Shown here: piece after piece, positions 36,901 through 48,000 of the stretch | How the letters are laid out: the number at the start of each line of letters is the position of its first letter | Position numbering within the stretch: position 1 is the first letter of the stretch | Origin: an uncultured Bacteroidales bacterium | GTDB taxonomy: Bacteria; Bacteroidota; Bacteroidia; Bacteroidales; WCHB1-69 | DNA length: 64,000 nt | Assembly: GCA_905233625.1 (NCBI GenBank) | Contig: CAJOFJ010000001.1 | Coordinates: 216,713 to 280,712 of the forward strand | Direction: 5' to 3' | Program-made: the position numbers and the translations under genes | Notes under the pieces: generated by a model | What the model saw: the letters and a program-made list of their open reading frames with translations, nothing else | Told to the model about the DNA's origin: nothing | Database searches by the model: none

Positions 36901-39900
36901 TCACCAGGATTGTTCAAATGTACACCATTAAAAGTAACCACCATATTTCTTCTGGACTCCAGTGAAGACACGGTGATTGTATCTCTGTATGTGTTGGCTC
37001 CCGTTATTTCCAGCATCACCTTGAAGTTTGTTTGTGTATTACGGCCTTCATTGCTGATATTGGCAAAAATCTTCGGAGAAACCTCATGTTGGGTTGGATT
37101 TTTACCCAATGCCCAGATATCATTCACCGCCAAATCGTTATTGTGGAAATTTCTCACCACTACACGGTCAATATTGATATTATTCTTGGCATTGGATTTA
37201 GCGTCGAAAGCAATGTAAATACAGTTTTGGTTGCTATAGCCGGCCAGGTCAACCATATATTTCTCCCAGCCCGGAGTGGTATAAGCTGAATTGTAACGTT
37301 TCACCAAAGTGGAAGTCACACCCGCGGTATTCATTGAAGCAACAGCGGTATATGTGGTACCACCGTCGGTAGAGACCTTCACAGTTACACCTTCGGTACT
37401 GCTGTTTCCGGAATTATCATGAGCAAACCAATATTCCAGAATCGGAGTACTTGCACCTTGCAAAATCGTCACCGGCATGATGGCACGAGACTCTGTATTA
37501 TTGACAAACACCTTGGAGTTGAAGAACAAACGTCCCAAACCATAGTTAGGAGCAATGTTAGGATAAGTTCCAGCGCCCTGCTCCACTGTCCAGTTTCCGG
37601 CACCAGTAGTGCTGATCTGTTCAAAACGCCATGCAGGATATAAATCTACAGAAGAGAACACCTCTTCATAAAATGGGAAGGCTGCCTGAATTTCGAACGA
37701 ACCTGACAAGGAGTCATTCTGCAAATTATTATCTCCATTCACATGAATATTCAGGATGTAGTTGTAAACGGTATTGATAGATACCGGGAAGTTTGCGACA
37801 ACAGTCACTTCTTTACTCTGCAACGGAGCAATTGTTCCGGTATTCACCGTCATGGAACCCGTAGTGGTACCAATGGTGTAATAAATTGTGGCAGGCTTGG
37901 TGGCGAAATTCAAGTTCGCGTTACCTGTATTCTTTACCATCACCTTGATCGGATAATGGTTGGCAGGACACTCATTGCCCAACACCGGAGAGGTCAACAC
38001 CGTCAATGCCAAGTCGGTGGCAGGGATAGCTCTTGTGTAGCAACCCATATAGGTAATAGTGTTGTAACGTGAGACGCCTCTGATATCAGTGGCAACACCG
38101 CTGACAGGAAGACATTCTAAACCATCAAATTGGCCAGGAACCAATGAATCGGATGGTGAAACAAAGGTAAGGGGGATATTGATAGAAGTGGTATCATCGC
38201 CACGACTGGCCAAAGCACTCTGCCACTCAGCGAAATTATTACGAGGAGCCACAAACCATCCCAAGGAGTTACCCACAGAATAATACTCATTGTTATTCAA
38301 CTTGATCGTATTGGCGAGGGCATTGGCTGAGGTATAGTTCAAATAAATGGCATAATTCTTATTTTCCGCTGATGTACTGGCATTATAGAAAATGTTGTTG
38401 TAGATGTTGATTGTATTGGTAGAAGAAGAAGAACCCGTAATGTAAATCGGCGCAGACTGTGCGATATTCACTGCGGAGTAAATATAACAACTGTTATGAT
38501 AAAAATTGATGTACTTTGAACTTGTCACCATGATGTTATATCTGGCGGTCACCGTAGCCTTGTTGATAATTTCATTGTTTGCCACGGCCAGCATGGAGGT
38601 AACACCATTTGAATTGGAATAGGTATCAAAGGAAATACCAGTACCACCGCGCTGGTTCATCTTGATGCTGTTTCTAGAAACGCTGGTGTAATCAGCGCCA
38701 TTTTTGATAGCAATACCCACAAAATTCATGTCTGAACCTGTAGTCTGCTGGTTGATAACGTTCCCATCAATGGTCCATCTCTTGGACTGTAATGCATGGA
38801 TACCAGTCACCGTGCTGTTGATGGTATTGCCGCTTACCACGAAATTATCTTCCTTATAGGCGGCGTTCGTAGCACCCGTAAAATAAAAACCGAAGTTCAC
38901 GCCGCTGATGGTATTATTCGTAAAGTTCATGTCATGATCACCTGAACCGCCAGTAGTGAAAGGAGAGGCGGCGCTTGTACGTCCGATAGCCGCGGAGTTA
39001 TAATTGGGAGAAGCTGTGGAAGTGACACCCTGAATATCGCAATTGTCAATGGTGATATGATGTGAGGCTTTTCCGACAAAATCGACACAACGTCCCACGT
39101 TATTATTCCGGATGGTCACATTTCTGATGGTAATATATGCCATCTCGGTAAATTTCACGGGTGGTTCATTACCCGAATTCTGTATTACAACAGCACTTCT
39201 GTTCACACCAGGAGCAGCCTGGAAGGTAATGGTGTTGGTGCTGCTCAGACCCGGATACTGATCATCGAAATCAAAGCCCGTATATGTACCGGCATTCATG
39301 TTGATGGTCACAGGACCTTCGATGCCGCAACGGTAGAAACGCTCTTTCATAAACTTCACTGTGGGGAAGTCGGCATTGGGGCCGCCTAAAGTATAGGTTC
39401 CTGCCAAAGCGCTATCGCAAGCATAACCGTCATACTTGATAGTATCATCCGTACGGCGGTCCAAGTTCGTAACCCCATTACGTGAAATCAACCACACCTT
39501 GATGTAGTTGGAGTCGCGCAAAGCCACATGACTGCCTACCACAATGGTATCAGTATAGTCCAAACACAAGTCACCAGTCCAAGTGGCATTCGGCTTCACC
39601 ACTCCATTGACACTCCATCCGAAAGTAGCGGAGGTCATGTGATTGGGATTGACATCTGTAGCGAGACCTTTATTACGGAACACTACTTTCACCGGATAAC
39701 TCTGACCTGTGGCCATATGTTCAGGATATATTGGCAATTGGAATGAACCTGGTTCCATCTTGGCATCATTCACTGCCAAAGACTGGGTGGTATTCAAGGT
39801 AAAGGTTTTTGTCTCATAACATTCGCTACCATGAACATCTTTGGCAAAGATGTGATAGGTGATGGTTGTACCATAGCACTGCATGGGGATTTCCCAGCTG

Positions 39901-40838
39901 TAAGTCACATAGCTATAGCCAAGTTGGAAAGATTGCATGTGATTGGTAAGAGTGTCCGACTCGCCAGTACTGGTCTCATACCAGCAACGCACAGAGGAAG
40001 TGTCTATGGCATCATTGTCAGTAAGTGTGGCGTTGATAAAGAAAGGACCTGTAAAGTCGTTAATCGTTCCCGTGAATATTCTGTTTTGGGTCTGACCATT
40101 ATTGTTGACATACTGGGTTTGCGTAACGTTGATTTTCGGAGGCACCAACTCCACATTGGAATAAATCACTTTCACGTTGTCAATATACCAACCTGCGCAC
40201 ACATCTGTACCAGAACCCGTACCGGAAGCATGGGTAGTATAGAAACGTATACGGAAATACTGATTGGTTGCACCCACCACAAACTGAGTCATATCGAGCA
40301 ATTCTGTTCTCCACCAACTATTTTGCGGAGTTGCCGCATTGTTATTTGGCAACCAGGCAGAATACCAGTTTTGGGACACATTGCCTTCCGTAATCGCTTC
40401 TGCATGTCCATGATAATACGGAGAAGTTGTCGTGTAGTTGTCCAAAGGGGTCCATTGAGTCCATTCGATTTCACCCTGGGTAACAGTAGTCGACACCTGA
40501 TAGGAGATGTAACTTCTATCGTTGTTGTTCACCTTGCAGATGTGATCGAACTGCAGATATACATACGGGAACGTTCTGTCCACCTCAATAGAACGTGTCC
40601 AACATCCAGAGTTACCTTGACTGGGATATGTTGGCGTATGGTACGACGCCGGTGCCGACACATACAAGGTTGAGTCCCTTCTCCAGTTTCCCGTCGGTTC
40701 ATTGAACAAAGTGGTGGTTGTCATTTTAATGACAGCCCCGTCAAAATTTTCATAATAAATGACGGTTGTGTCCATCAACTGAGCTGACAACAGAAATGGC
40801 ATTACAATAATAGCCAATGAGAATAATAACTTTTTCAT
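30924..40838 (-). CDS. Giant secreted protein with T9SS type A sorting domain
   Basis: A 3304-residue protein with a signal peptide (about residues 1-20, ending LSAQ) and a C-terminal T9SS sorting domain (about 3215-3304: LYQNIPNPADDKTRISF, FSLTGQKL, FAAGMYIYTLQ, KKMVIEK). Between them: a jelly-roll/MAM-like module (about 25-230), a right-handed parallel beta-helix (about 500-855, many ITIRN- and TINNT-type turns), a second MAM-like module (about 1050-1220), a series of CARDB-like Ig repeats (starting NDLAVND, ELAVVSL and similar), and a GEVED domain (about 2750-2775). It is rich in Asn, Thr and Ser. It is predicted to be exported by the T9SS and attached to the cell surface; adhesion is a guess from the domain types. 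The reading frame is intact over 9.9 kb. Confidence 0.9.
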   Translation of the reverse strand: MKKLLFSLAIIVMPFLLSAQLMDTTVIYYENFDGAVIKMTTTTLFNEPTGNWRRDSTLYVSAPASYHTPTYPSQGNSGCWTRSIEVDRTFPYVYLQFDHICKVNNNDRSYISYQVSTTVTQGEIEWTQWTPLDNYTTTSPYYHGHAEAITEGNVSQNWYSAWLPNNNAATPQNSWWRTELLDMTQFVVGATNQYFRIRFYTTHASGTGSGTDVCAGWYIDNVKVIYSNVELVPPKINVTQTQYVNNNGQTQNRIFTGTINDFTGPFFINATLTDNDAIDTSSVRCWYETSTGESDTLTNHMQSFQLGYSYVTYSWEIPMQCYGTTITYHIFAKDVHGSECYETKTFTLNTTQSLAVNDAKMEPGSFQLPIYPEHMATGQSYPVKVVFRNKGLATDVNPNHMTSATFGWSVNGVVKPNATWTGDLCLDYTDTIVVGSHVALRDSNYIKVWLISRNGVTNLDRRTDDTIKYDGYACDSALAGTYTLGGPNADFPTVKFMKERFYRCGIEGPVTINMNAGTYTGFDFDDQYPGLSSTNTITFQAAPGVNRSAVVIQNSGNEPPVKFTEMAYITIRNVTIRNNNVGRCVDFVGKASHHITIDNCDIQGVTSTASPNYNSAAIGRTSAASPFTTGGSGDHDMNFTNNTISGVNFGFYFTGATNAAYKEDNFVVSGNTINSTVTGIHALQSKRWTIDGNVINQQTTGSDMNFVGIAIKNGADYTSVSRNSIKMNQRGGTGISFDTYSNSNGVTSMLAVANNEIINKATVTARYNIMVTSSKYINFYHNSCYIYSAVNIAQSAPIYITGSSSSTNTINIYNNIFYNASTSAENKNYAIYLNYTSANALANTIKLNNNEYYSVGNSLGWFVAPRNNFAEWQSALASRGDDTTSINIPLTFVSPSDSLVPGQFDGLECLPVSGVATDIRGVSRYNTITYMGCYTRAIPATDLALTVLTSPVLGNECPANHYPIKVMVKNTGNANLNFATKPATIYYTIGTTTGSMTVNTGTIAPLQSKEVTVVANFPVSINTVYNYILNIHVNGDNNLQNDSLSGSFEIQAAFPFYEEVFSSVDLYPAWRFEQISTTGAGNWTVEQGAGTYPNIAPNYGLGRLFFNSKVFVNNTESRAIMPVTILQGASTPILEYWFAHDNSGNSSTEGVTVKVSTDGGTTYTAVASMNTAGVTSTLVKRYNSAYTTPGWEKYMVDLAGYSNQNCIYIAFDAKSNAKNNINIDRVVVRNFHNNDLAVNDIWALGKNPTQHEVSPKIFANISNEGRNTQTNFKVMLEITGANTYRDTITVSSLESRRNMVVTFNGVHLNNPGDNVVRVYCGQDMDNDNNEHTWLMTTTPNEVGYATDSIAGGQHVSYSTIAVGGTDHIAYVNRYNMVDTLIATHVKAFITNTANNSNVGRHFRFIVVDASGNIIESSDEMTVTAAMENQWVTGEINNFALTSTSGPLYVGIEMLDGGTYLGVQEEAPLRDTSYYILSNGNLTASTVGRQMINAVLESYMAYELAVVSLVNPLTNCDLGHENIVVKLANNGTIDLPAGTPIYYTINGSAPVASTITTVIGSHETVNYIFATQYDFTNNQVNVNVPYNIAVWIDMLAADRVRFNDTLNVTIESYGKYTMPTAVSPVHANYHETASLTATDGSATGIAHFWYTNSGYESWELQYVGDPFVTPAVYYDTTYYVASAPADFYTPQVGTVTTATANNITQPFVFTNGFSRGKLLYKADELNASGKLMQISLYVSNAAEGEQGIPIRLYAMNTELTSLSASPVNTWDSEIAEATLIYDGSYLFNTTGWVSFNLPVPMEYEGGNLLILTETYCGGANCSTASGSTTYPKFNSASATNCVLYKGVNNSESAFTGNYSTYAKRLVMKFQFVDAECQSEKVPVQVVADNVPTWDVEPVELVSPVTNSCTLLDEHIVVKVRNLINNTIPAGTVEVKAKVVNGSQVQTLSQIVNESFAPNEEKEVTFDNTFDFRAPTADVTFNYTIITDLINTPAYRGNDTLVGSFVSKKTAVLPDDIEVGGEYLHTYTIARQHSSVTKWYYQNAATMDSVLVQSNPYTFTTPVLYDTMLYYVYGITPGTNCMTRKMRYQIDVATPLHDISTNELVEPVSFQCGVSNPHLHVRIANTWSTADTIPANTFKLKADFTGAATTSVQHTINQPIYSGEPVDITFGNTVTLGSATQNNIYNYTIYSNPVNSSMYVYRNNDTITGSLYVPATPATPADINNITATYGNTATVTPTSSVFNQYYFYDQPTGGTALAQGTSFVTPAIMADPTYFYYSGRILDPQFVGETIVGTQTNSSNLLPFTFTKEHSVGIIMYTADDLGFGEGIIDTVSIYIHMAGSGQIPMKLYLKNDNTFVASDYPNLTPTLVNQLYQNNWNNLTNGATVIADGNLEFNQTGWYQFVIPGGFHYTGNSLLLLTEHHGKNTTAGYTSPAFRSSTIPAVPNSTYNKRVVHYSTDNDFNPVLGSGNNVMSQGTLRFNTKFNISYSCESAGRGMITVHTAVPSVDLDVVSIDNPVTPNPAYTNNETVTVQLANHGSNVASNYSLSYQLEGQAPVTVNNPINVPSNGTVTYSFAAPADLSGIYFQKSFKVYVTCAGDNHQSNDTVTIMLMKEVCESGAQNAASPSIANVTFAGIDNLPLPASWSPFGTADTVAYTDYTQTVAPAVLVKGQTYPISITNAFTGNSGAKLFKYVFIDFNRNGAFDLTTANNERVVNITANTFNNQHPENATSEAYITIPETASEGATLMRVVASTASTVANTGCGYYSQGETEDYMVTIRGAYNNDLAVVGYLQPSGVSCPDNRANIKVYVKNTGVNAQTFTISNPMLLSAEVTGAVQGSYTHTVSHGTIAAGETKVYTIPAANFGVVGSYDVNTSLTYMPDEYDINNEWKTSFSVGNLPVDTAMPHLETFDETITDPESPFTEFWTVHSSNSAYKWNIQTAPAANNPNAGPAQDHSSNNMGQFAVAAGKSNQTSTTVYTTLTTSCIDLHYRDGYPIQMEYWEHIFGADNATGTLLVQVGTGDDKSFVTVDSVVGPTQTSCNASWKQRTVMFSNNDEVAKVRFRTKAHTRMMDIALDDINFGHGKPDIGVADILYPYDFRDPDGSCVVYGDSIHPVVTIINEGRAPVESFDIYGEMKVGYDVVSITETWTAPVVEGERLYLMPGESMDYTFTGAFEVFSTSDFFDFKVRVILDQDNNPYNDLYTIHPCATPTGVEAYEKTGGLVLYQNIPNPADDKTRISFLAPTAGQAVIEVFSLTGQKLFSEQLNAQFGENHIDLNTSSFAAGMYIYTLQFEDTVLSKKMVIEK

Positions 40839-40998
40839 TTTCAGAATGTTGTATTTATACTATTTTTATTTTTCCTCTTTTTATTTGAATATATTATATA
40901 TCAGTTTAAGCAAATGACAAAAATAATAAAAATTTTCATACAAATAACATGTATCCAATGCATTTTTATTCTTTTATTTTCACTTTTGAAAAGGACAA

Positions 40999-41030
40999 AC
41001 AAAAAATCCCACCACAGATGTGGCAGGATT
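40999..41030 (-). terminator. Terminator of rimM
   Basis: On the minus strand AATCCTGCCACA pairs with TGTGGTGGGATT (two G-U pairs), followed by a T-run. It lies 27 bp after the rimM stop. Confidence 0.85.
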
Positions 41031-41057
41031 TATTATTATAAACTAAAAATCAGCTGT

Positions 41058-41579
41058 TTACGAGAGATAAACATCAATCAGTCCCTCTGGAGCCTGAATG
41101 TGGATTGCTTTGTTTTCCCTATCCACAAGCTTGAAGATTTCGTCAATGGCAGGAATCAGCACCTCCACCCCTTCGTGGTCAATCTGCATAATCGGATGAT
41201 GGCTGATGTCGATGAAATCCTGACAAACGCCTATGTCGCCCTTCTCCTCGTCCACCACCCTGAAACCAATAACTTCGTGGAAGTAAAATTTGTTGCCGGT
41301 AAGCGGCGGCAATTCCGATAAAGGAAGATATAACTCTGCTTTAACCAGTCCTTTAGCCTCTTCTTCATCCACATCTGCAAACTTGATAACAAAGGTATTG
41401 GCACCACGATACTGGATATCTTCTATCAAATAAGGGAGTTTTTCATCATCCAGATCAATGAAGACTGCATCCAGATTGGCATATTTTTCCGGTTCATCGG
41501 TATCGAAATAACAGCACAACTGTCCCTTTATTCCAAATGGCTTTGTGATGTGCCCTAAATAGTAATATTCGTTTTTCAT
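41058..41579 (-). CDS. rimM: Ribosome maturation factor RimM
   Basis: A 173-residue protein that assists 30S head assembly by binding ribosomal protein S19. The N-terminal RimM domain begins YYLGHITKPFGIKGQL and the C-terminal PRC-barrel-like domain includes FYFHEVIGFRVVDEEKGDIG and ends PEGLIDVY. It is normally linked to rpsP in many bacteria; here rpsP lies upstream on the same strand but separated by a 388-bp gap filled with heptads. It has its own terminator. Confidence 0.94.
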   Translation of the reverse strand: MKNEYYYLGHITKPFGIKGQLCCYFDTDEPEKYANLDAVFIDLDDEKLPYLIEDIQYRGANTFVIKFADVDEEEAKGLVKAELYLPLSELPPLTGNKFYFHEVIGFRVVDEEKGDIGVCQDFIDISHHPIMQIDHEGVEVLIPAIDEIFKLVDRENKAIHIQAPEGLIDVYLS

Positions 41580-41594
41580 CGTTCGTTATTTTTT

Positions 41595-41902
41595 GCTGTG
41601 GGCTGTGAGCTGTGAGCTGTGAGCCGTGGGCTGTGAGCTGTGAGCTGTGGGCTGTGAGCTGTGAGCTGTGGACTGTGGACTGTGGGATATGAGTTTAGAG
41701 TTTAGGGTTTAGGGTTTAGAGTTTAGAGTTTAGGGTTTAGAGTTTAGAGTTTAGGGTTTAGAGTTTAGAGTTTAAGGTTTAGAGTCAAAAGATTTAGGGG
41801 TTAGGGTTACACCTACTACCTACTACCTACTACCTACTACCTACCACCTCCGCTCACCGCTCACCGCTCATAGCTCATACCTCATTGCTCATACCTCATT
41901 GC
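41595..41902. repeat. Heptanucleotide array I, 44 units in continuous phase
   Basis: From 41595 every 7 nt repeats without a phase slip: GCTGTGA/GCTGTGG (14 units), GTTTAGA/GTTTAGG (about 14), transition units, CCTACTA (5), then TCACCGC/TCATACC/TCATTGC units to 41902. All of it lies between rimM and rpsP. No ORF or promoter box is convincing inside it. Confidence 0.95.
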
Positions 41903-41967
41903 TCATTTAAAACAAAATAGACGCAACCCAATCGTCGCGTCTATATTGTAACTCATTGACATGAAGT

Positions 41968-42534
41968 TTATTCGGCAGGAGTTTCTGCAGCTTCTGCGGG
42001 AGCCTCGGTAGCTTCTGCGTTAGCAGCTTCCTCAGCAGCCTTAGCCTCTGCTTCGGCAGCCTCTGCCTCAGCGGCAGCGGCATACTTGGCAGCAACCTTA
42101 GCGGAGATAGCTTCTCTCACCTTGGTCTCGGCTTCCAGACGAGCTTTTTGTTCCTTACGAACCTTGTCAGCATCCTCACGTTTGATGTTGCTGATTTTGG
42201 ACTCCTTAGCCTGTTTCCAGGCATCGAATTTGCGATCTGCATCCAGCTGAGTCAGTGCGCCTTTCGCGATTCCGCCTCTGAGATGCTTCATCAAATAAAC
42301 ACCTTCATGTTTAAGAATCGAACGGGCGGTATCTGACGGATCTGCGCCAGCTTCAACCCAGTACAATGCTCTGTCGAAGTTTAAATTCACACTTGCAGGA
42401 TTGGTCAGCGGGTTGTAGGTGCCGATCTCTTCGATATAGCGTCCGTCACGTGGTGCACGACCATCTGCAATTACAATGTGGTAGAAAGGTTGGTTCTTCT
42501 TACCACGTCTTTGTAATCTGATTCTTGTTGCCAT
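41968..42534 (-). CDS. rpsP: 30S ribosomal protein S16 with long acidic/alanine tail
   Basis: A 188-residue S16. The core (about residues 1-85: MATRIRLQRRGKKNQPFYHIV, VNLNFDRALYWVEAGADPSDTARSIL) is typical. The rest is a helical extension rich in Lys, Ala and Glu, ending in Ala/Glu/Pro repeats (about 135-188). Bacteroidota S16 proteins are known to carry such extensions. The tail is repetitive in DNA too. It would be cotranscribed with rimM in the classical arrangement but is separated here by array I. Confidence 0.95.
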   Translation of the reverse strand: MATRIRLQRRGKKNQPFYHIVIADGRAPRDGRYIEEIGTYNPLTNPASVNLNFDRALYWVEAGADPSDTARSILKHEGVYLMKHLRGGIAKGALTQLDADRKFDAWKQAKESKISNIKREDADKVRKEQKARLEAETKVREAISAKVAAKYAAAAEAEAAEAEAKAAEEAANAEATEAPAEAAETPAE

Positions 42535-42571
42535 AACTTTTTAATTATTTAAGTGGTTAATTTTGAGGGTG

Positions 42572-42579
42572 CAAAAATA
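42572..42579 (-). promoter_or_regulatory. -7 box (TATTTTTG) for rpsP
   Basis: TATTTTTG on the minus strand, about 38 nt upstream of the rpsP start. Confidence 0.6.
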
Positions 42580-42651
42580 CGGAAAATTTCAATAGAAAAA
42601 TTTTTTTTTTGATTTTTTTCTTGAAGATGAATATCGTATTCATTTTTTATG

Positions 42652-42659
42652 TATTTTTG
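42652..42659 (+). promoter_or_regulatory. -7 box (TATTTTTG) for tRNA-Arg
   Basis: TATTTTTG ends 17 nt before the mature 5' end of the tRNA. Confidence 0.7.
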
Positions 42660-42676
42660 CAGTCACTATTTCAAAC

Positions 42677-42750
42677 GGCCCATTAGCTCAACTGAATAGA
42701 GTATTTGACTACGGATCAAAAGGTTGCAGGTTTGAATCCTGCATGGGTCA
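42677..42750 (+). tRNA. tRNA-Arg (anticodon ACG)
   Basis: A 74-nt cloverleaf: acceptor GGCCCAT with ATGGGTC, anticodon stem TTTGA/TCAAA around loop CTACGGA (anticodon ACG, whose first base is normally deaminated to inosine to read CGN codons), T-arm GCAGG/CCTGC around TTTGAAT, discriminator A. CCA is not encoded. Confidence 0.95.
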
Positions 42751-42763
42751 CAAGCTAAGAATC

Positions 42764-42800
42764 AAGCACTTACAATATTTTGCAAGTGCTTTTTTCTTTT
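42764..42800 (+). terminator. Terminator after tRNA-Arg
   Basis: AAGCACTT pairs with AAGTGCTT around a 12-nt loop, followed by a T-rich tail. From here to the promoter box at 43023 there is no gene; 42957-43015 contains repeated ATTAGCAC and TTAGCACATT words. Confidence 0.85.
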
Positions 42801-43022
42801 TCTAAACTCCATCCCCGTTTCAACCCCACCCCATCCCGCCAATGATTTTTCGCGGAAAAATCTCCTATTTTATCCGAAATTTCATCAATTTCGATTTTTT
42901 CTTTCACTTATTATGCAGACGGGGTACGACCCATCACTACAACACTTTTTTTTATATCATTAGCACATTAGCACATTGATAATTAGCACATTAACTAATT
43001 TGCATATTTGCTAATTTTTCCG

Positions 43023-43030
43023 TATTTTTG
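43023..43030 (+). promoter_or_regulatory. -7 box (TATTTTTG) directly before the ABC-F start
   Basis: Only 8 nt separate the box from the ATG at 43039, so the expected transcription start is at or within 1-3 nt of the start codon. Confidence 0.65.
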
Positions 43031-43038
43031 CCACCGCT

Positions 43039-44961
<1,923 letters not shown>

Positions 44962-45027
44962 TTTTTATTAAAAATCCCCTGTTCACAATTTTATGCGGAA
45001 ATAAAAGATTGCTGCATACCATTTTCA

Positions 45028-45035
45028 TATTTTTG
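45028..45035 (+). promoter_or_regulatory. -7 box (TATTTTTG) for the TPR gene
   Basis: TATTTTTG ends 20 nt before the ATG at 45056. Confidence 0.6.
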
Positions 45036-45055
45036 TTCGTTAATAGTCTTTAGTT

Positions 45056-48000
45056 ATGGATTATAAAAAACGAGCATATATGAAATCTCTTTTCGGAAAA
45101 ATACTTATCGCTGCCATTGTCCTGTTTTCCGCGCCAGTGTTGGCACAGAAACCTGCCGCCTATGACTCGCCCCGCTACGAATACCAGCTGGCCAAGGAAA
45201 TGTTCCAGAAGCAGAAATACGGTTCTGCGCAGCAATATTTCAAGCAGGTTTACGAATTCAGCGAGGACAAACAGCAGGACCTGAAAGCTGACTCTTATTT
45301 CTACATGGGTCTTTGCGCTGCCAAACTGGGCAACCAAGACGCCGCTTTCCTGCTCAGCGACTTCATCCGCCAGTATCCCGTCCATGCTTTTGTGCCACAG
45401 GCTCATTACCATCTGGGCATGTATTATTTCTCGAAAAAGCAGTACAAGAAAGTGCTGGAACAATTTGACGAGATTGACGAACGTGTGGTCAACAAAGACG
45501 ACCTTGCCGAATTCCGCTTCAAAAAAGGATACAGCTATTTCGCCACCGGCAAATACGATGAAGCCAAGGCTTTGATGAAGCAAAGTAGCGAGGAAAATGG
45601 CCCCTACCACTATCGCGCCTTGTACTATCTTGCCCACATGGCCTACACTGAAAAACAATACGAAGCAGCTTTGGAGGATTTCCAGAAATTGCAAGATGTT
45701 CCTGAATACAAAGACGAGGTAAAACAATATTTGATGCAGATCTATTTCATTCAGGAACAATATGATAAAGTTATTGCCATGGCGCCTTCCGTGATGACTG
45801 AAAGCACACTGAAAAGCCAGCCCGAACTCTACCGCACCCTGGCCCTTTCCTATTATAATCTCAAAGATTTCGACCATGCTGAAGCTGCCTTCAAACCAAT
45901 TTTGGACAACAACAAGGTACAACTCGACCGCAACGACTATTTCGCCATCGGCTATACTTTCTATCAAAACAAGAACTATACCGAAGCGGTGAAATACCTG
46001 TCGAAGACCACCAGCAAGAAGCCCAGCGACGAGATGACCCAGGACAGCTATTATCTGATTGCCGACTGTTATTTGCAGAAGAAAGACTATCAGGCTGCCT
46101 CACAGAACTTCCATCAGGCCTCGAAATATGATTTTAACACAGAAATTCAGGAGGATGCCATGTACAATTTTGCCAAACTGCAGTACGAGACCTCCAACAG
46201 TCCTTTCAACAGCGCCATCAAAGCGTTGGAGGAATACATTAACAAATACCCCTACTCCTCCCGCTCTCAGGAAGCCAACAGCTATCTGGCCTCTATATAC
46301 ATGTCCACCAAAAATTATCAGAGCGCCATTAATTCGTTGGAAAAAATCGACATTAAAAGTCCTTCTTTGCTGCGCGCCTACCAGCGTTGTACCCATTTCC
46401 GTGCATTGGAAATGATCAATAACCGCAACTATAAGGAAGCAGGCAAGATGATCAACAAATCTCTTACCTACCCAATGGACAAGACCATCAACACGGAGAA
46501 CCTGTATTGGAAAGCCGAATGTGAATACCGTAGCGAAAAATACAAAGACAGTTACTATTCTTTCCAGAATTATTTCAGGGCCAGCAATGTCAACTCCGAC
46601 GTAAACTATACCAATGCCCAATATTCATACGGTTACGCTGCCATGAAAACCAGCAGGTATAGCGAGGCCGCCCAGTCGTTCCGTAAATATCTGCAACAAA
46701 GCACTTCCAAAGACAATCCCGACATGGAAGCCGATGCCACCGTCCGTCTGGCCGACTGCTACTACATGCAGAAAGAATTGAAAACCGCTATCAAATACTA
46801 TGAACAGTGCCAACAGATGGGTCGCAAGAATGCCGACTATGCCCTGTTCCAGGAAGCCAAATGCTACAGTTATCTCAATGACTATGACAAGAAAATCGAG
46901 GCTTTGGACAAGCTGATGAGCACCTATCCCAAATCGACATACAGCGACGACGCCGAGTTTGAGCTGGCCTCCACCTACCATGCCCAGAATGAATACGGCG
47001 CCGCCATTGCTGCCTATAAGAACTTCATTCTCAAATATCCGAAAAGTCCTTATATCAGACAAGCTCACAACAAATTAGCCCAATCTTACCTCAACACCCA
47101 AGATGTTGACATGGCCATCGCCACCTTTAAATATGTGTTCGAAACCTATCCTGGCTCGCAAGAAGCCAAAGACGCCTTGGCCAATTTGGAAAACATCTAT
47201 ACCGAAAACGGCAACACCAGCGAATTCTTCGATTATATCAAGACCAAAAACATGAATATTTCCGCCGACAAGCAGGACTCCATCAGTTACAAAGCGGCGG
47301 AAAACAAGTACATGCGCGGCGACTGCGATGCCGCTATCAAAGCTTTCAACGACTATCTGCGACAATTCCCCAATGGTCTGTTTGCCGCCAAAGCACTCTA
47401 TTGCAAAGGCGACTGCGAATATGCCTCCGGTGACTATGACAACGCTTTGAATTCTTTTGAAAAACTGGTAAACAACTATCACACTGAATATAACGAAACC
47501 GCATACCGTAAAGCCGCCAGCATTCTCTATGGCAAAAAAGAGTATGCCCGCGCAATGACCTATTTCACCAAGCTGGTGGAATTCGCTTCCAACGAAAACA
47601 ATATGATTTATGGAAACAATGGTTGTATGCACTGTGCTTACGAACTGCGCCAATACCGCGACGCATACAACGCCGCAACCAATATCATTTTGGCAGGACA
47701 TAGCGACAACGATCTCCAAAACGAGGCCTTGCTGATTGCCGGCAAATCTGCTATAGCCCTGAGTGATAACAACAATGCCCTGAAATATCTGACCCGTCTG
47801 TCGAAGAACGGCGACAATGACCAGTGTGCTGAGGCAGCCTACCTGGTAGCTCTCATTCATTTCAATAATAATGACCTTGACCTGTGCGAAAAACAAATCA
47901 AGGAAATTCTGGCATCCAACTACACTTCAGAATATTGGTACGCCTCCACCTTTATTTTGTATGGAGACTACTATCTGGCCAAGGGCAACGCTTTCCAGGC

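Noticed and set aside
41595..41902. Telomere-like GTTTAGG repeats
   Set aside because: They are internal, change to unrelated heptamers, and lie in an operon gap, so not a chromosome end.
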